From CAZYTO01 sp964650405 (lineage in GTDB: Bacteria; Acidobacteriota; Thermoanaerobaculia; Gp7-AA8), in assembly GCA_964650405.1 (NCBI GenBank), contig CAZYTO010000253.1, forward strand, positions 1-8,652: 8,652 bases of DNA, given 5' to 3'. Positions within the stretch are counted from its first letter, which is position 1. Each line of letters begins with the position of its first letter. The notes beneath the pieces are model-generated. The model did not search any database and was not told the DNA's origin. It was given only the letters and a program-made list of their open reading frames with translations. Position numbers and translations under genes: made by a program. Shown piece by piece: positions 1-6,996 of the stretch.

Positions 1-18
1 CGCAACCCACTTCTGCCA

Positions 19-654
19 TCAGCCGGGTCCATGGGCGTTACCGTAATTGACGACGTCGGCTTTGGTGCGGAGGCCGGTCTTCGCCAGGACGCGCGTACGG
101 TGCGTGCTGACGGTCTTCACGCTGAGGTTCAGGGCGTGAGCGATGGAGGTGACGGACATCCCCGACCCGAGGAGGCGGAGGACCTCGAGCTCGCGGTCGG
201 AGAGGCGTTCATGGGGCAGGCTCGCGGAACCGCCGCGCACGATGTCGGCCGCGATCTTTTCGCTGATCCGGTCGCTCACGTACGTCCCGCCCCGGGCCAC
301 GCGCCGGATGGCCGCCAGGAGCTCTTCGGGGGAGCTGCTCTTCTCGACATAGCCCGATGCGCCGGCCCGCAGGGCACGCACGGCGAAGAGGTCCTCGGGG
401 TGCATGCTCAGGATGATCACGGGCACACGGGGGTGCTCGCTCTTGACGTGGCGAATGAGCTCGAGTCCGCTGCGAACGCCGAGGCTGAGATCGAGAATGA
501 CCACGTCCACCGGGCGGGTGCGCAGGGCGGTCAGCAACTCATCGCCCGAGGCTGCCTCCGCGACGACCGTCAGATCGTCTGCCTCGACGATGAGCTGCCG
601 CAGTCCCTTCCGGACCACGGCGTGATCATCGGCGATCACGAGTCGCGTCGGCAT
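19..654 (-). CDS. NarL/FixJ-type (LuxR-family) DNA-binding response regulator
   Basis: This is a two-component output regulator of 211 residues, the usual length for the NarL/FixJ family. The receiver domain spans about residues 4-120, with an acidic pocket at D9-D10, the predicted phospho-acceptor D55 (in VVILDLSLG) and the conserved lysine K105 (GYVEKSSS). A LuxR-type helix-turn-helix spans about residues 148-205 (LSDRELEVLRLL, then SVKTVSTHRTRVLAK). I chose the ATG at 652-654 because GAGG lies 5 bases upstream and the receiver fold begins there; an in-frame GTG at 670-672 would add six residues without a ribosome site. It is the last gene of the six-gene operon, starting 39 bases after the hybrid kinase ends. 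It is the only DNA-binding protein encoded there, so it is the likely transcriptional output. Its targets cannot be read from the sequence. Family assignment is very secure; the link to the upstream kinases is inferred from gene order. Confidence 0.95.
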   Translation of the reverse strand: MPTRLVIADDHAVVRKGLRQLIVEADDLTVVAEAASGDELLTALRTRPVDVVILDLSLGVRSGLELIRHVKSEHPRVPVIILSMHPEDLFAVRALRAGASGYVEKSSSPEELLAAIRRVARGGTYVSDRISEKIAADIVRGGSASLPHERLSDRELEVLRLLGSGMSVTSIAHALNLSVKTVSTHRTRVLAKTGLRTKADVVNYGNAHGPG

Positions 655-693
655 GGAAGCCTCGAACGGCACGACAGCGCCGCGGTGTCTCTC

Positions 694-2226
694 TCATGAA
701 AGCGCCTCTGCCTGCCGGCGCAGGACCTGCTGCACGGCAAGCTCGACCTCCTCGATCGTACACGGCTTGGCCAGGTACACCGCCCCCGTCTCGTTCAGGA
801 ACCGCCGGGTGTCGGGGCTGAACGTATCGCCCGTGACGAAGAGGAACGACCTCTCCATCGTGGGGCGGCGCCGGATGATCTCCCCGTACAACGCCGGGCC
901 GTCGAGATCGGGCATGCGCATGTCCGTGACCACCACGGCATAGGCATCGGCGGCGATCCGCTCCAGCGCGGCCCTGCCCGAGGCCACGACGTCGACGGCG
1001 TAGCCCTGCATGGAGAGGATGTCCGAGAATGCCGCCGCCACGTCGGGGTCGTCATCGACTACGAGCACGCGCATGGCCGCCGCCGGCGGCGCATCGGGAC
1101 TGGCAACGGGAGAGGCTTCCGCCGCGTGCAGGGCGGCAGGCAGGCTGATGACGAAGGCCGTGCCGGCGTCGACTTCACTGCTCAAGGCGATGGTGCCGCC
1201 GTGGGCGCTGACGATGCCGTGGCAGAGGGAGAGGCCGAGGCCTGTGCCCTGGCCGGGCGGCTTGGTGGTGAAGAACGGCTCGAAGATGCGCGAGTGGAGC
1301 TCGGGCGGAATGCCGCCGCCGTTGTCCTCGATCTGCAGGATCACGCGCCCGCCGGCAGCGTCTGCGCTCGTGGAAAGGCGGATGATCCGCGGCCCGGGGC
1401 GCGAGCGCAGTGCGTGCTGGGCATTGCCCACCAGGTTGAGGACGATCCGCTCCAACTGCTGCGGATCGCCGGCCACGGCCGGCAGCGGCTGGGCCAGTTC
1501 CAGCTCCACGTCGATCTCGCTGGTCCGCAGGCCGTAGGCCATGAGATCGATGGCGGCGTGCACGACGTCGTTGAGGGAGACTGCCTCGCGCCGCGGCGGC
1601 TCCTGCCGGGCCAGGGCCAGGAAGTTCTTCACGATCCGTGAGCAGGTGTTCGCTGCCCGCAATACCTTGCCGGCACGGGCCTGCCGCAGGTCGTGGCTCA
1701 ACTCGCCCTCGAGGAGCGATGCCTGGTGGATGATCACCGACAGGGGGTTGTTCAGCTCGTGCGCGATGCCGGCCAGGAGCGTGCCGAGCGCAGCCAGTTT
1801 CTCATTCTGGTGGAGCTGCTCGCGCTGCGTCCGGGCCGTGGCCCGATGCTCGGCCTCGCGGAGCTCCCGTTGAATGGCCGGGATGAGCAGGGCCAGGCTG
1901 TCCTTGGTAAAGAAGTCGTGAGCGCCCGACCTCATGGCCGTCACCGCCACGTCGTCGCCGGCGCTGCCCGAGACCAGGATGAACGGAATGTCCCTGCCGG
2001 CCGCCTTGAGCAGTTCGAGGGCCTGCAGGCCGCTGAAGCGCGGCATCACGTAGTCGGAGAGGATCAGGTCCCATTCTCCGGCGTCGAGGGCGGCCTGCAT
2101 CTCCGCCTCGGTCTCCACGCGCCGTACGGACGGGAGATAGCCGCCCTTCACGAGCCGCAGCTCCAGCAGTTCCGCGTCGGACGGATTGTCCTCCACGATC
2201 AGGACGCGAATGGGCGTTTCGGTCAT
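694..2226 (-). CDS. Soluble hybrid histidine kinase, REC-HisKA-HATPase-REC
   Basis: This 510-residue cytoplasmic hybrid kinase has no membrane segment. An N-terminal receiver (about 6-122) carries acidic residues E12-D13, phospho-acceptor D58 (LILSDYVMP) and K108. A short helical linker leads to HisKA with H156 (GIAHELNNPL) and then the ATPase domain: N-box NLVGNAQHAL with N264 and N268, G1 DNGGGI 301-306, FEPFFTTK at 315-322 and G2 GTGLGLS 327-333. After an Ala/Pro linker comes a second receiver (about 386-503) with D391-D393, D435 (VVVTDMRMP) and K487. An N-terminal receiver in place of a sensor suggests the kinase is switched by phosphotransfer or by partner proteins rather than by a ligand. 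The ATG at 2224-2226 is chosen because AAGGAGG sits 9 bases upstream; the longer frame to 2259 adds only Arg-rich residues. No Hpt domain is visible in it or its neighbours, so the route from the C-terminal receiver to the LuxR regulator is open. Confidence 0.95.
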   Translation of the reverse strand: MTETPIRVLIVEDNPSDAELLELRLVKGGYLPSVRRVETEAEMQAALDAGEWDLILSDYVMPRFSGLQALELLKAAGRDIPFILVSGSAGDDVAVTAMRSGAHDFFTKDSLALLIPAIQRELREAEHRATARTQREQLHQNEKLAALGTLLAGIAHELNNPLSVIIHQASLLEGELSHDLRQARAGKVLRAANTCSRIVKNFLALARQEPPRREAVSLNDVVHAAIDLMAYGLRTSEIDVELELAQPLPAVAGDPQQLERIVLNLVGNAQHALRSRPGPRIIRLSTSADAAGGRVILQIEDNGGGIPPELHSRIFEPFFTTKPPGQGTGLGLSLCHGIVSAHGGTIALSSEVDAGTAFVISLPAALHAAEASPVASPDAPPAAAMRVLVVDDDPDVAAAFSDILSMQGYAVDVVASGRAALERIAADAYAVVVTDMRMPDLDGPALYGEIIRRRPTMERSFLFVTGDTFSPDTRRFLNETGAVYLAKPCTIEEVELAVQQVLRRQAEALS

Positions 2227-2235
2227 CTCTGTCCG

Positions 2236-2242
2236 CCTCCTT
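2236..2242 (-). promoter_or_regulatory. Ribosome binding site that fixes the hybrid kinase start
   Basis: The minus strand reads AAGGAGG, a full match to the anti-16S consensus, 9 bases before the ATG at 2226. It lies in the 33-base gap after the stand-alone receiver gene. It decides between this ATG and the longer open frame that reaches back to 2259, and it indicates that this gene is initiated independently rather than by overlap coupling like the genes before it. Confidence 0.8.
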
Positions 2243-2259
2243 CGTAGCCGCGGCCGCAA

Positions 2260-2703
2260 TTACGAAGTCGTGGGAATGGGCTCATTGAGCACCGTCCAAT
2301 AGAGACCCAATTGTCGCGCCGCGTCGACGAAGCTGTCGAAGTCAACCGGTTTCCGGACATAGCTGTTTGCATGAAGATCCCCTGCCTTGATCAGGTCGTC
2401 CTGTTCAGTGGAGGTCGTGAGAATGACCACCGGGATGTATCGCGTACGGTCGTCCTGGCGCAGCCGCGCCAGCACCTCCAGTCCGCCCACTCGCGGCAGC
2501 TTGAGGTCGAGCAGGACGACGACCGGCTGCTCCCGGGTGTCGCGGCCGGCGTGGCGGCCCTCGGCGAAGAGGTACTCGAGCGCTTCCACGCCGTCCCGGG
2601 CCACGACGACCGGGTTGGTGATCCTGGCCCTGGCGAAGGCCATGAGCGTGAGCTCGATGTCGTCCGAGTTGTCTTCGACCAGCAGAATGGGCAGTTGCTT
2701 CAA
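2260..2703 (-). CDS. Single-domain response regulator, Rcp1-like
   Basis: This stand-alone receiver of 147 residues has no output domain. It has E10-D11 at the acidic pocket, the phospho-acceptor D66 (VVLLDLKLP), T96/T97 (ILTTS) and K118 (YVRKPVDF). The insertion-bearing layout (EYLFAEGR, then a long loop before the aspartate) and the DFDSFVDAARQLGLYW tail are typical of Rcp1-type regulators that pair with phytochrome-like kinases. The upstream kinase has the matching HisKA type (SYSVSHDLRAPLRAIDGFS). The start codon is TTG at 2701-2703, because GGGAGGT lies 5 bases upstream and the protein begins exactly where the family does. The TTG overlaps the kinase stop codon (TTGA), implying translational coupling. 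The likely role is phosphate shuttle or sink for the upstream kinase, or control of the hybrid kinase downstream. Family is secure; partner is inferred. Confidence 0.93.
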   Translation of the reverse strand: MKQLPILLVEDNSDDIELTLMAFARARITNPVVVARDGVEALEYLFAEGRHAGRDTREQPVVVLLDLKLPRVGGLEVLARLRQDDRTRYIPVVILTTSTEQDDLIKAGDLHANSYVRKPVDFDSFVDAARQLGLYWTVLNEPIPTTS

Positions 2704-4187
2704 GACGTACCTCCCAATGTGAAGTAGAACGTGGCACCCGCACCCTCGACGCTTTCGGCGGAAACGAGACCGCCGTGCCGGGTGATGATTCGCTTGACCG
2801 TGGCCAGGCCGATTCCGGTGCCCTCGAACTCGGACTCGTTGTGCAGGCGCTGAAAGGCGCCGAACAGCCGGGCCGCGTAGGCGGCGTTGAACCCGGCACC
2901 GTTGTCGCGGACAAAGAAGGCCGGCTGGCCCTCGAGCGTCGTTTGCCCGACCTCGACGCGCGCCGCCTCGCGGTTTCCCGTGAACTTCCAGGCATTCCCA
3001 AGAAGGTTCTCGAACACGATGCCCAGCAGGTGCGGGTCGGCCGAGGCGCTGAGGCCCGGCTCGATGACGCAGTCGAGGTTCCGCTCGGGATTCCGCCGGA
3101 CCAGCTCCGCGGCCGCCTCCCGGGCCACGGCCGTCACGTCCACGCTGCCGCGCTCCAGCGGCCGGCGCGTGACCTGGGCCAGGTGGAGCATGTCGTCGAT
3201 GAGCTGGGCCATCTTCTGCGTACCGGCGCGCACCCGCCCGAGGTAGTGGACGCCCCGCTGATCGAGCATCGGTGCGTAGTCGGAAAGGAGCGCCTTGCTG
3301 AAGCCGTCGATGGCCCGGAGCGGGGCCCGAAGGTCGTGCGACACGGAGTACGAGAACGCCTCCAGCTCCCGGTTCGCCGAGGCCAACTCCCGGCCCTGCG
3401 CCTCCAACTGACCGGTGCGCGTCTCCAGCTCCCGGGTGCGGTCCGCCACCCGCCGCTCCAGGTTCGCGCGCGCCTCTTCGATCTCGGCGCTCCGGCTCTC
3501 GATCTCAGCCAGCATGTGGTTGAAGGTACCGACGAGCTGCTCGATCTCCGCCGCGCCGCGCACCACGGGCGCGCGAACGGAGTAGTCCTTCCGCTTCGAC
3601 ACGACGGCGGCGAGAGAGGCGAGGTCGAGGATGGGGCGGGAGAAGATCCGCTGCGGCAGTTGCGAGATGAGGATGGCGATCAGGAGCGCCGGGATGGCCA
3701 CCAGGGCGGTGACCAGGGCGAATCGCCGCCAGGTCTGTTCGTATTCGTCGAGGTCCGCCCGGATGAAGAGCGTCCCCAGCGGACGGCCGCCGGCGGCGAT
3801 GGGGCGGTAGACGGTGAGCTCGTGATCGGTGAAGCGATATCCGGCCGAAGTGGCCCGGAGGTCGCCGCTCTCCGCGGCCACGGCCCCGTCGCGCCGGTAC
3901 ACGGCGAAGGGGCGGCCGTCCACGACGATCCCGGCCGACTTCACCGCCGCTCTTGTCTTCAGCGAGCTGAGGATGGTGGCGGCGGTATCGACGTCATTGA
4001 AATCGACGGCCGCCCCGACGTTGAAGGCGATCAGGTCCGCCACCGTCTCCTGCCGCCGCAGCAGGCTGCTCTTCACCTCTTCCAACTGGAAGAAGAGCAG
4101 CGCCAGGCTGGCGGCGAGAAGGGCCGTGCCGCTGCTGATGACGCTCAGCCATCCCAGGCGGCGCCCGATCGACGGGGAGGGCGACAT
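2700..4187 (-). CDS. Membrane sensor histidine kinase with YfiN-like (CHASE8-type) periplasmic domain
   Basis: This 495-residue inner-membrane kinase has two membrane segments (about 13-33 and 157-175). They flank a periplasmic region of about 120 residues. The pattern in that region (ETVADLIAFNVGAAVDFND, then AATILSSLKTRAAVKSAGIV and GRPFAVYRRDG) resembles the CHASE8 sensor domain of YfiN/TpbB diguanylate cyclases; this is recognised from memory, not from a profile search. A HAMP linker (about 176-230) and a coiled coil (about 228-278) follow. HisKA has H284 (SVSHDLRAPL). The ATPase domain has N394 and N398 (ENLLGNAWKF), G1 DNGAGF 428-433 and G2 GTGIGLA 456-462. The kinase has no receiver of its own. 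The start is ATG 4185-4187, with AAGGAGGG about 8 bases upstream and TGATG overlap with the yfiR-like stop. A longer open frame to 4457 is only the shadow of that gene. Its neighbour is exactly the protein type that controls YfiN, which supports periplasmic regulation. Confidence 0.93.
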   Translation of the reverse strand: MSPSPSIGRRLGWLSVISSGTALLAASLALLFFQLEEVKSSLLRRQETVADLIAFNVGAAVDFNDVDTAATILSSLKTRAAVKSAGIVVDGRPFAVYRRDGAVAAESGDLRATSAGYRFTDHELTVYRPIAAGGRPLGTLFIRADLDEYEQTWRRFALVTALVAIPALLIAILISQLPQRIFSRPILDLASLAAVVSKRKDYSVRAPVVRGAAEIEQLVGTFNHMLAEIESRSAEIEEARANLERRVADRTRELETRTGQLEAQGRELASANRELEAFSYSVSHDLRAPLRAIDGFSKALLSDYAPMLDQRGVHYLGRVRAGTQKMAQLIDDMLHLAQVTRRPLERGSVDVTAVAREAAAELVRRNPERNLDCVIEPGLSASADPHLLGIVFENLLGNAWKFTGNREAARVEVGQTTLEGQPAFFVRDNGAGFNAAYAARLFGAFQRLHNESEFEGTGIGLATVKRIITRHGGLVSAESVEGAGATFYFTLGGTS

Positions 4188-4756
4188 CAGTGCCGCCCTC
4201 CTTCCTCGCGCATCTCTTCGACGATGTGCCCGAGACCCAGCAGTTGCGACGACGCCTTCAACCCGGCCCGCTCGATGGCCGCGTTGTTGATGTCGAAACG
4301 GATGCGGTTGTCCTCGGTGGTGACCAGGCCGATCATTCCGCCTCTCTGCGCGAACTGATCCATGTCGCTCACCGTCAGTACAGGAACCCCGCGCAGAACG
4401 GTGAAGAGCGGCTGCAGGTTCGCGCGCTCCGAGGCGCTGACGAAGAGAAGCTCGCACTGGAGGGCCTCCTCTCTTCGGCTCAGGAGCCGGATGCGGATGC
4501 CTCTCCCGCGGATACTCTGGCTGCGGACGACGTCACTGAGCGCGGAGCCGAAGGGATCCCTGCCGATGACGCCGATCACGAATGGGGCGCCGGGATCGGC
4601 ACCGGCTGGGGACGGCCAGCGGATGTAGGCAGCGAACTTGTAGAGAAACGCCGCCTTGACCTGATACTCGGGCGCCGTGACGTCCCCGGCGCCTGCGTGA
4701 GCGACGCCGAGGCTCGCCAGCAGCAGCAACGGCCAGAGCCCGATCCGGCGGGCCAT
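4187..4756 (-). CDS. YfiR/DUF4154-family periplasmic signalling protein
   Basis: The product has 189 residues with an N-terminal signal peptide (MARRIGLWPLLLLASLGVAH, cleavage probably near AHA-G around residue 22). The mature part opens with the family signature YQVKAAFLYKFAAYIRWP (about 31-48). It continues with IGVIGRDPFG, ALQCELLFVSASE, a GVPVLTVSDMD segment, GMIGLV and RIRFDINNAAIERAGLKAS near the end, all typical of DUF4154 (PF13689). YfiR of Pseudomonas is a periplasmic repressor of the diguanylate cyclase YfiN. Here the following gene encodes a kinase with a YfiN-type sensor, so the analogous role is to carry information from the receptor to the kinase. Only one cysteine (C101) is present, so no internal disulfide can form in the mature protein. 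ATG 4754-4756 has GAGG 6 bases upstream and shares one base with the receptor's stop (TGATG). The longer frame running to 5455 is a shadow of the receptor gene. Confidence 0.92.
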   Translation of the reverse strand: MARRIGLWPLLLLASLGVAHAGAGDVTAPEYQVKAAFLYKFAAYIRWPSPAGADPGAPFVIGVIGRDPFGSALSDVVRSQSIRGRGIRIRLLSRREEALQCELLFVSASERANLQPLFTVLRGVPVLTVSDMDQFAQRGGMIGLVTTEDNRIRFDINNAAIERAGLKASSQLLGLGHIVEEMREEGGRH

Positions 4757-6819
4757 CACGATCCTCGGCCGAAGCGGCTCATGAGGTTGACGAAGACTCC
4801 CCGCCGGAGGAACGTCCGCGTGGAGATGTCGGTGAACTCGCCGTGCCCCTTGCGGAGCAGGTTCTGCCCCATCACGGAGACTTCGAGCCCGTTGCGAGGC
4901 TGCCAGCCGTAGCGGAGGTCGACCGCCGAATACGCAGGCACGGCCGGGCTCGACCGCTCCGACACGCGCCGGGCGATGACGTCGAATTCGCCCCGCTGCC
5001 CGGGAAGGTCGAGCGAAGAGCGCAGCCGCCAGCTCCGCCGCGGGTCCCGCCCCATCTGGGCAACGACGCCGGCGTGGTCGTTGCTGCCCGGCCTCAGGGC
5101 GAGATGCTCGTTCAGACCGTTGAATCCTCCGCTCAGGCGCCAGCGGTGCGTCGCCTGCCACGAGGCCCAAAGCTCCGCCCCGCTGGTGGCCCCTTCCATT
5201 CCATTCGCATAGAAGAGCGACCTCCGGCTGGGGGCGAGCTCCTGGGTCCGCAGGTGATCGTAGAACGAGCGAAAGACCGTCGCGGAAAGCGTCAGCGACG
5301 GAGCGGGTTGCCCGCGATATCCGAGCTCGTACACCCTGGCGATCTCGGAGACGACCGTCGGGCCGCCGGTGAGGATGAAGGGCGGATTGCCCGGAACGAA
5401 CGTGTCGCGATCGAGGCGCGACGGCGCGCGCACCGTTCGCGATGCCGCGGCCCACAGCAGGTGATCCGGCGCGGCCCTCCAGGCCAGGCGCGCGCTGGGC
5501 AGAAACTCGCTTCCGGTGTAGTCGTTGTGCTCACTCCTGGCCCCGACGCTCAGCCGTACCGCGCCGGGCAATGCGATCTCGTCCTGGCCGAAAACCGCGG
5601 CCCATTTCTGATTCACGTCCGCCGGCAGGAACGCCACCACGGCGCTGTTGGTGACCCGGTCCATGCCGTACCGATACTCCCCTCCCCAGGCGAAGGTATG
5701 GATGCCCGCCAGCCGGCCCGAGTGGAGGAACTGCAGGTCGAAGATGTTCAGCCGCTCGGCGAACGTCGGCGGCACGGTGCGCTCCGTGCGGTCGAAATAG
5801 CCCTGGACCGTGACGGCGGTGCCGTTGGCCAGACTTCGCTTCCAGAGGCCCGTGAGGTTCATGCCGGAGAGCGGGATCACGCCGAGGGCGAGGTGGGTAC
5901 CGGTGACGGAGATCGTGCCGGGCGGCGGCTGGCCCTCGGACCCGCGATACGCGGCGCCGAGGAACGTCAACTGGTCCGTGCCGCGCGTCCAGTCGCCCCG
6001 GAACCCGGCCAGGGCCCGATGCCCGGCGTCGTCCTTCATCGTGCCGTTCGCCGTCTCGGTGCGCTCGAGGTTGAAGTACTTGCCGTACGCGCGCCAGGCA
6101 CCGTCTGCGCCGGCCTTCGCGCCATAGCGCAACAGCCCGATCGTCCCGCGGTTGCCGCCTCCGGCCGCGAGGAGACCTCCCACGGTATTCGCCGCGGAGC
6201 GGGTGATGACGTTGATGACGCCATTGACCGCGTTCACGCCCCACAGCGTCCCGCCCGGCCCGCTGATCACTTCGATGCGCTCGACGTCTTCCAGCGGCAC
6301 GTCCTGGACATCCCAGAAGACGCCGGAGAAGAGCGGCGTATAGACCGACCTGCCGTCGATGAGGACGAGGAGCTTGTTGGCCGCCGAGTTGATGAATCCG
6401 CGCGCGCTGACCGTATAGGACGTAGCGCTCACCTGCACGACGTCGAGGTTCGGCGCCAGGCGCAAGGCCTCGGCGAGGTTCCGGGCACCGGCCCGCCGGA
6501 TCTCGTCGCCCGTGATGACGAAGACCGATGCCGCCGCGTTGGCGAGGGTCTCGGATCGCCGCGACACGGACGTGATCTGCAGCCTCATCAGCGATTGCAG
6601 GTCGAGGTTGGCCAGCTCCCCGGGAGGCTCCTCGCGCGGCGGCGGCTCCTGCTGCGCGATGAGGCGTCCACCGGTCAACGCCAGCAGCAATGCCGCCCAC
6701 CGGATGGCCTTCCCCGTAACACTCCTGACCCGAGCCTCAGGTCCGGCAGAAACGGCGTCTCCCGCCTGCCTGGCAGCACCAGACGGGTCCGGCCTAATAC
6801 CAATTAAAGGAAGGATCAC
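4756..6819 (-). CDS. TonB-dependent outer-membrane receptor
   Basis: This encodes an outer-membrane beta-barrel receptor of up to 687 residues, somewhat short for the family. A hydrophobic signal segment (about 41-55, WAALLLALTGG then RLIAQ) is followed by a Pro/Glu linker. QITSVSRR (81-88) is a possible TonB-box region. The plug domain (about 90-210) has VFVITGDEIRRAGARNLAEA, LLVLIDGRSVYTPLFSGVFW, and ERIEVISGPGGTLWGVNAVN. The rest is beta-barrel, ending VFVNLMSRF plus GRGS, so the usual terminal Phe is followed by four extra residues. The substrate is not evident. This subfamily is common beside yfiR-like and kinase genes, which favours a sensory or transducing role. The start is uncertain. 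The only standard in-frame start upstream of the signal segment is GTG 6817-6819, which lacks a ribosome site and puts about 40 residues before the hydrophobic core. A candidate promoter lies directly before it. Confidence 0.93.
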   Translation of the reverse strand: MILPLIGIRPDPSGAARQAGDAVSAGPEARVRSVTGKAIRWAALLLALTGGRLIAQQEPPPREEPPGELANLDLQSLMRLQITSVSRRSETLANAAASVFVITGDEIRRAGARNLAEALRLAPNLDVVQVSATSYTVSARGFINSAANKLLVLIDGRSVYTPLFSGVFWDVQDVPLEDVERIEVISGPGGTLWGVNAVNGVINVITRSAANTVGGLLAAGGGNRGTIGLLRYGAKAGADGAWRAYGKYFNLERTETANGTMKDDAGHRALAGFRGDWTRGTDQLTFLGAAYRGSEGQPPPGTISVTGTHLALGVIPLSGMNLTGLWKRSLANGTAVTVQGYFDRTERTVPPTFAERLNIFDLQFLHSGRLAGIHTFAWGGEYRYGMDRVTNSAVVAFLPADVNQKWAAVFGQDEIALPGAVRLSVGARSEHNDYTGSEFLPSARLAWRAAPDHLLWAAASRTVRAPSRLDRDTFVPGNPPFILTGGPTVVSEIARVYELGYRGQPAPSLTLSATVFRSFYDHLRTQELAPSRRSLFYANGMEGATSGAELWASWQATHRWRLSGGFNGLNEHLALRPGSNDHAGVVAQMGRDPRRSWRLRSSLDLPGQRGEFDVIARRVSERSSPAVPAYSAVDLRYGWQPRNGLEVSVMGQNLLRKGHGEFTDISTRTFLRRGVFVNLMSRFGRGS

Positions 6820-6827
6820 CGGAATGA

Positions 6828-6856
6828 ATTATGGACCACCCCCCTGCCCCTCGCAA
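6828..6856 (-). promoter_or_regulatory. Candidate sigma70-type promoter of the signalling operon
   Basis: The minus strand reads TTGCGA (6851-6856), exactly 17 bases, then CATAAT (6828-6833), giving 4/6 and 5/6 matches to TTGACA and TATAAT at optimal spacing. In G+C-rich surroundings, with a G-run spacer, the A/T-rich -10 stands out. Transcription would start near 6820-6822, at or next to the GTG proposed as the receptor's start, which would make the mRNA leaderless or nearly so unless translation starts further in. This is seen by eye only; no experimental support. Confidence 0.5.
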
Positions 6857-6909
6857 GAGCCGGTGTCCGGTCCCGTTGTAGGAGGAATTCCGAGTCGATG
6901 GGCCAATCG

Positions 6910-6928
6910 TTAACCGGCCATTAACCGG
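6910..6928. repeat. Helically phased direct repeat TTAACCGG, possible operator
   Basis: Two copies of TTAACCGG (6910-6917 and 6921-6928) are separated by CCA, giving an 11-base period, about one helical turn. The second copy is part of an imperfect palindrome around ACCGGT. The pair lies in the 177-base region between the divergent receptor operon and the small CxxC gene, about 90-110 bases upstream of the operon's proposed start point. That is a suitable place for a regulator such as an activator or the operon's own LuxR protein. No regulator is identified. Confidence 0.4.
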
Positions 6929-6996
6929 TAATGCCAACCTGGACGGGCCGAACTGCGTATTGGATGACGTAGCCAGAACGCGACGACGATCCGACA

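Noticed and set aside
1..18. Terminator after the LuxR gene
   Set aside because: Only 18 bases remain downstream; no hairpin can be judged.
2775..4358. Very long plus-strand open frames opposite the kinase and receptor genes (including 4843-6807)
   Set aside because: They are antisense shadows typical of high-GC genes; their translations are Arg/Gly/Pro/His-rich with no domain, while the minus strand encodes complete recognised families.
6898..6924. Eight-codon plus-strand leader-like frame (MGQSLTGH) with AGGAGG 12 bases upstream
   Set aside because: The Shine-Dalgarno match at 6880-6885 is good, but spacing is long, the frame is tiny and there is no attenuator structure or linked gene start; likely chance.
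6905..6945. Sigma54-type promoter (TTGGCA... on the minus strand)
   Set aside because: The -24 GG is present but the -12 GC is not at the required distance.
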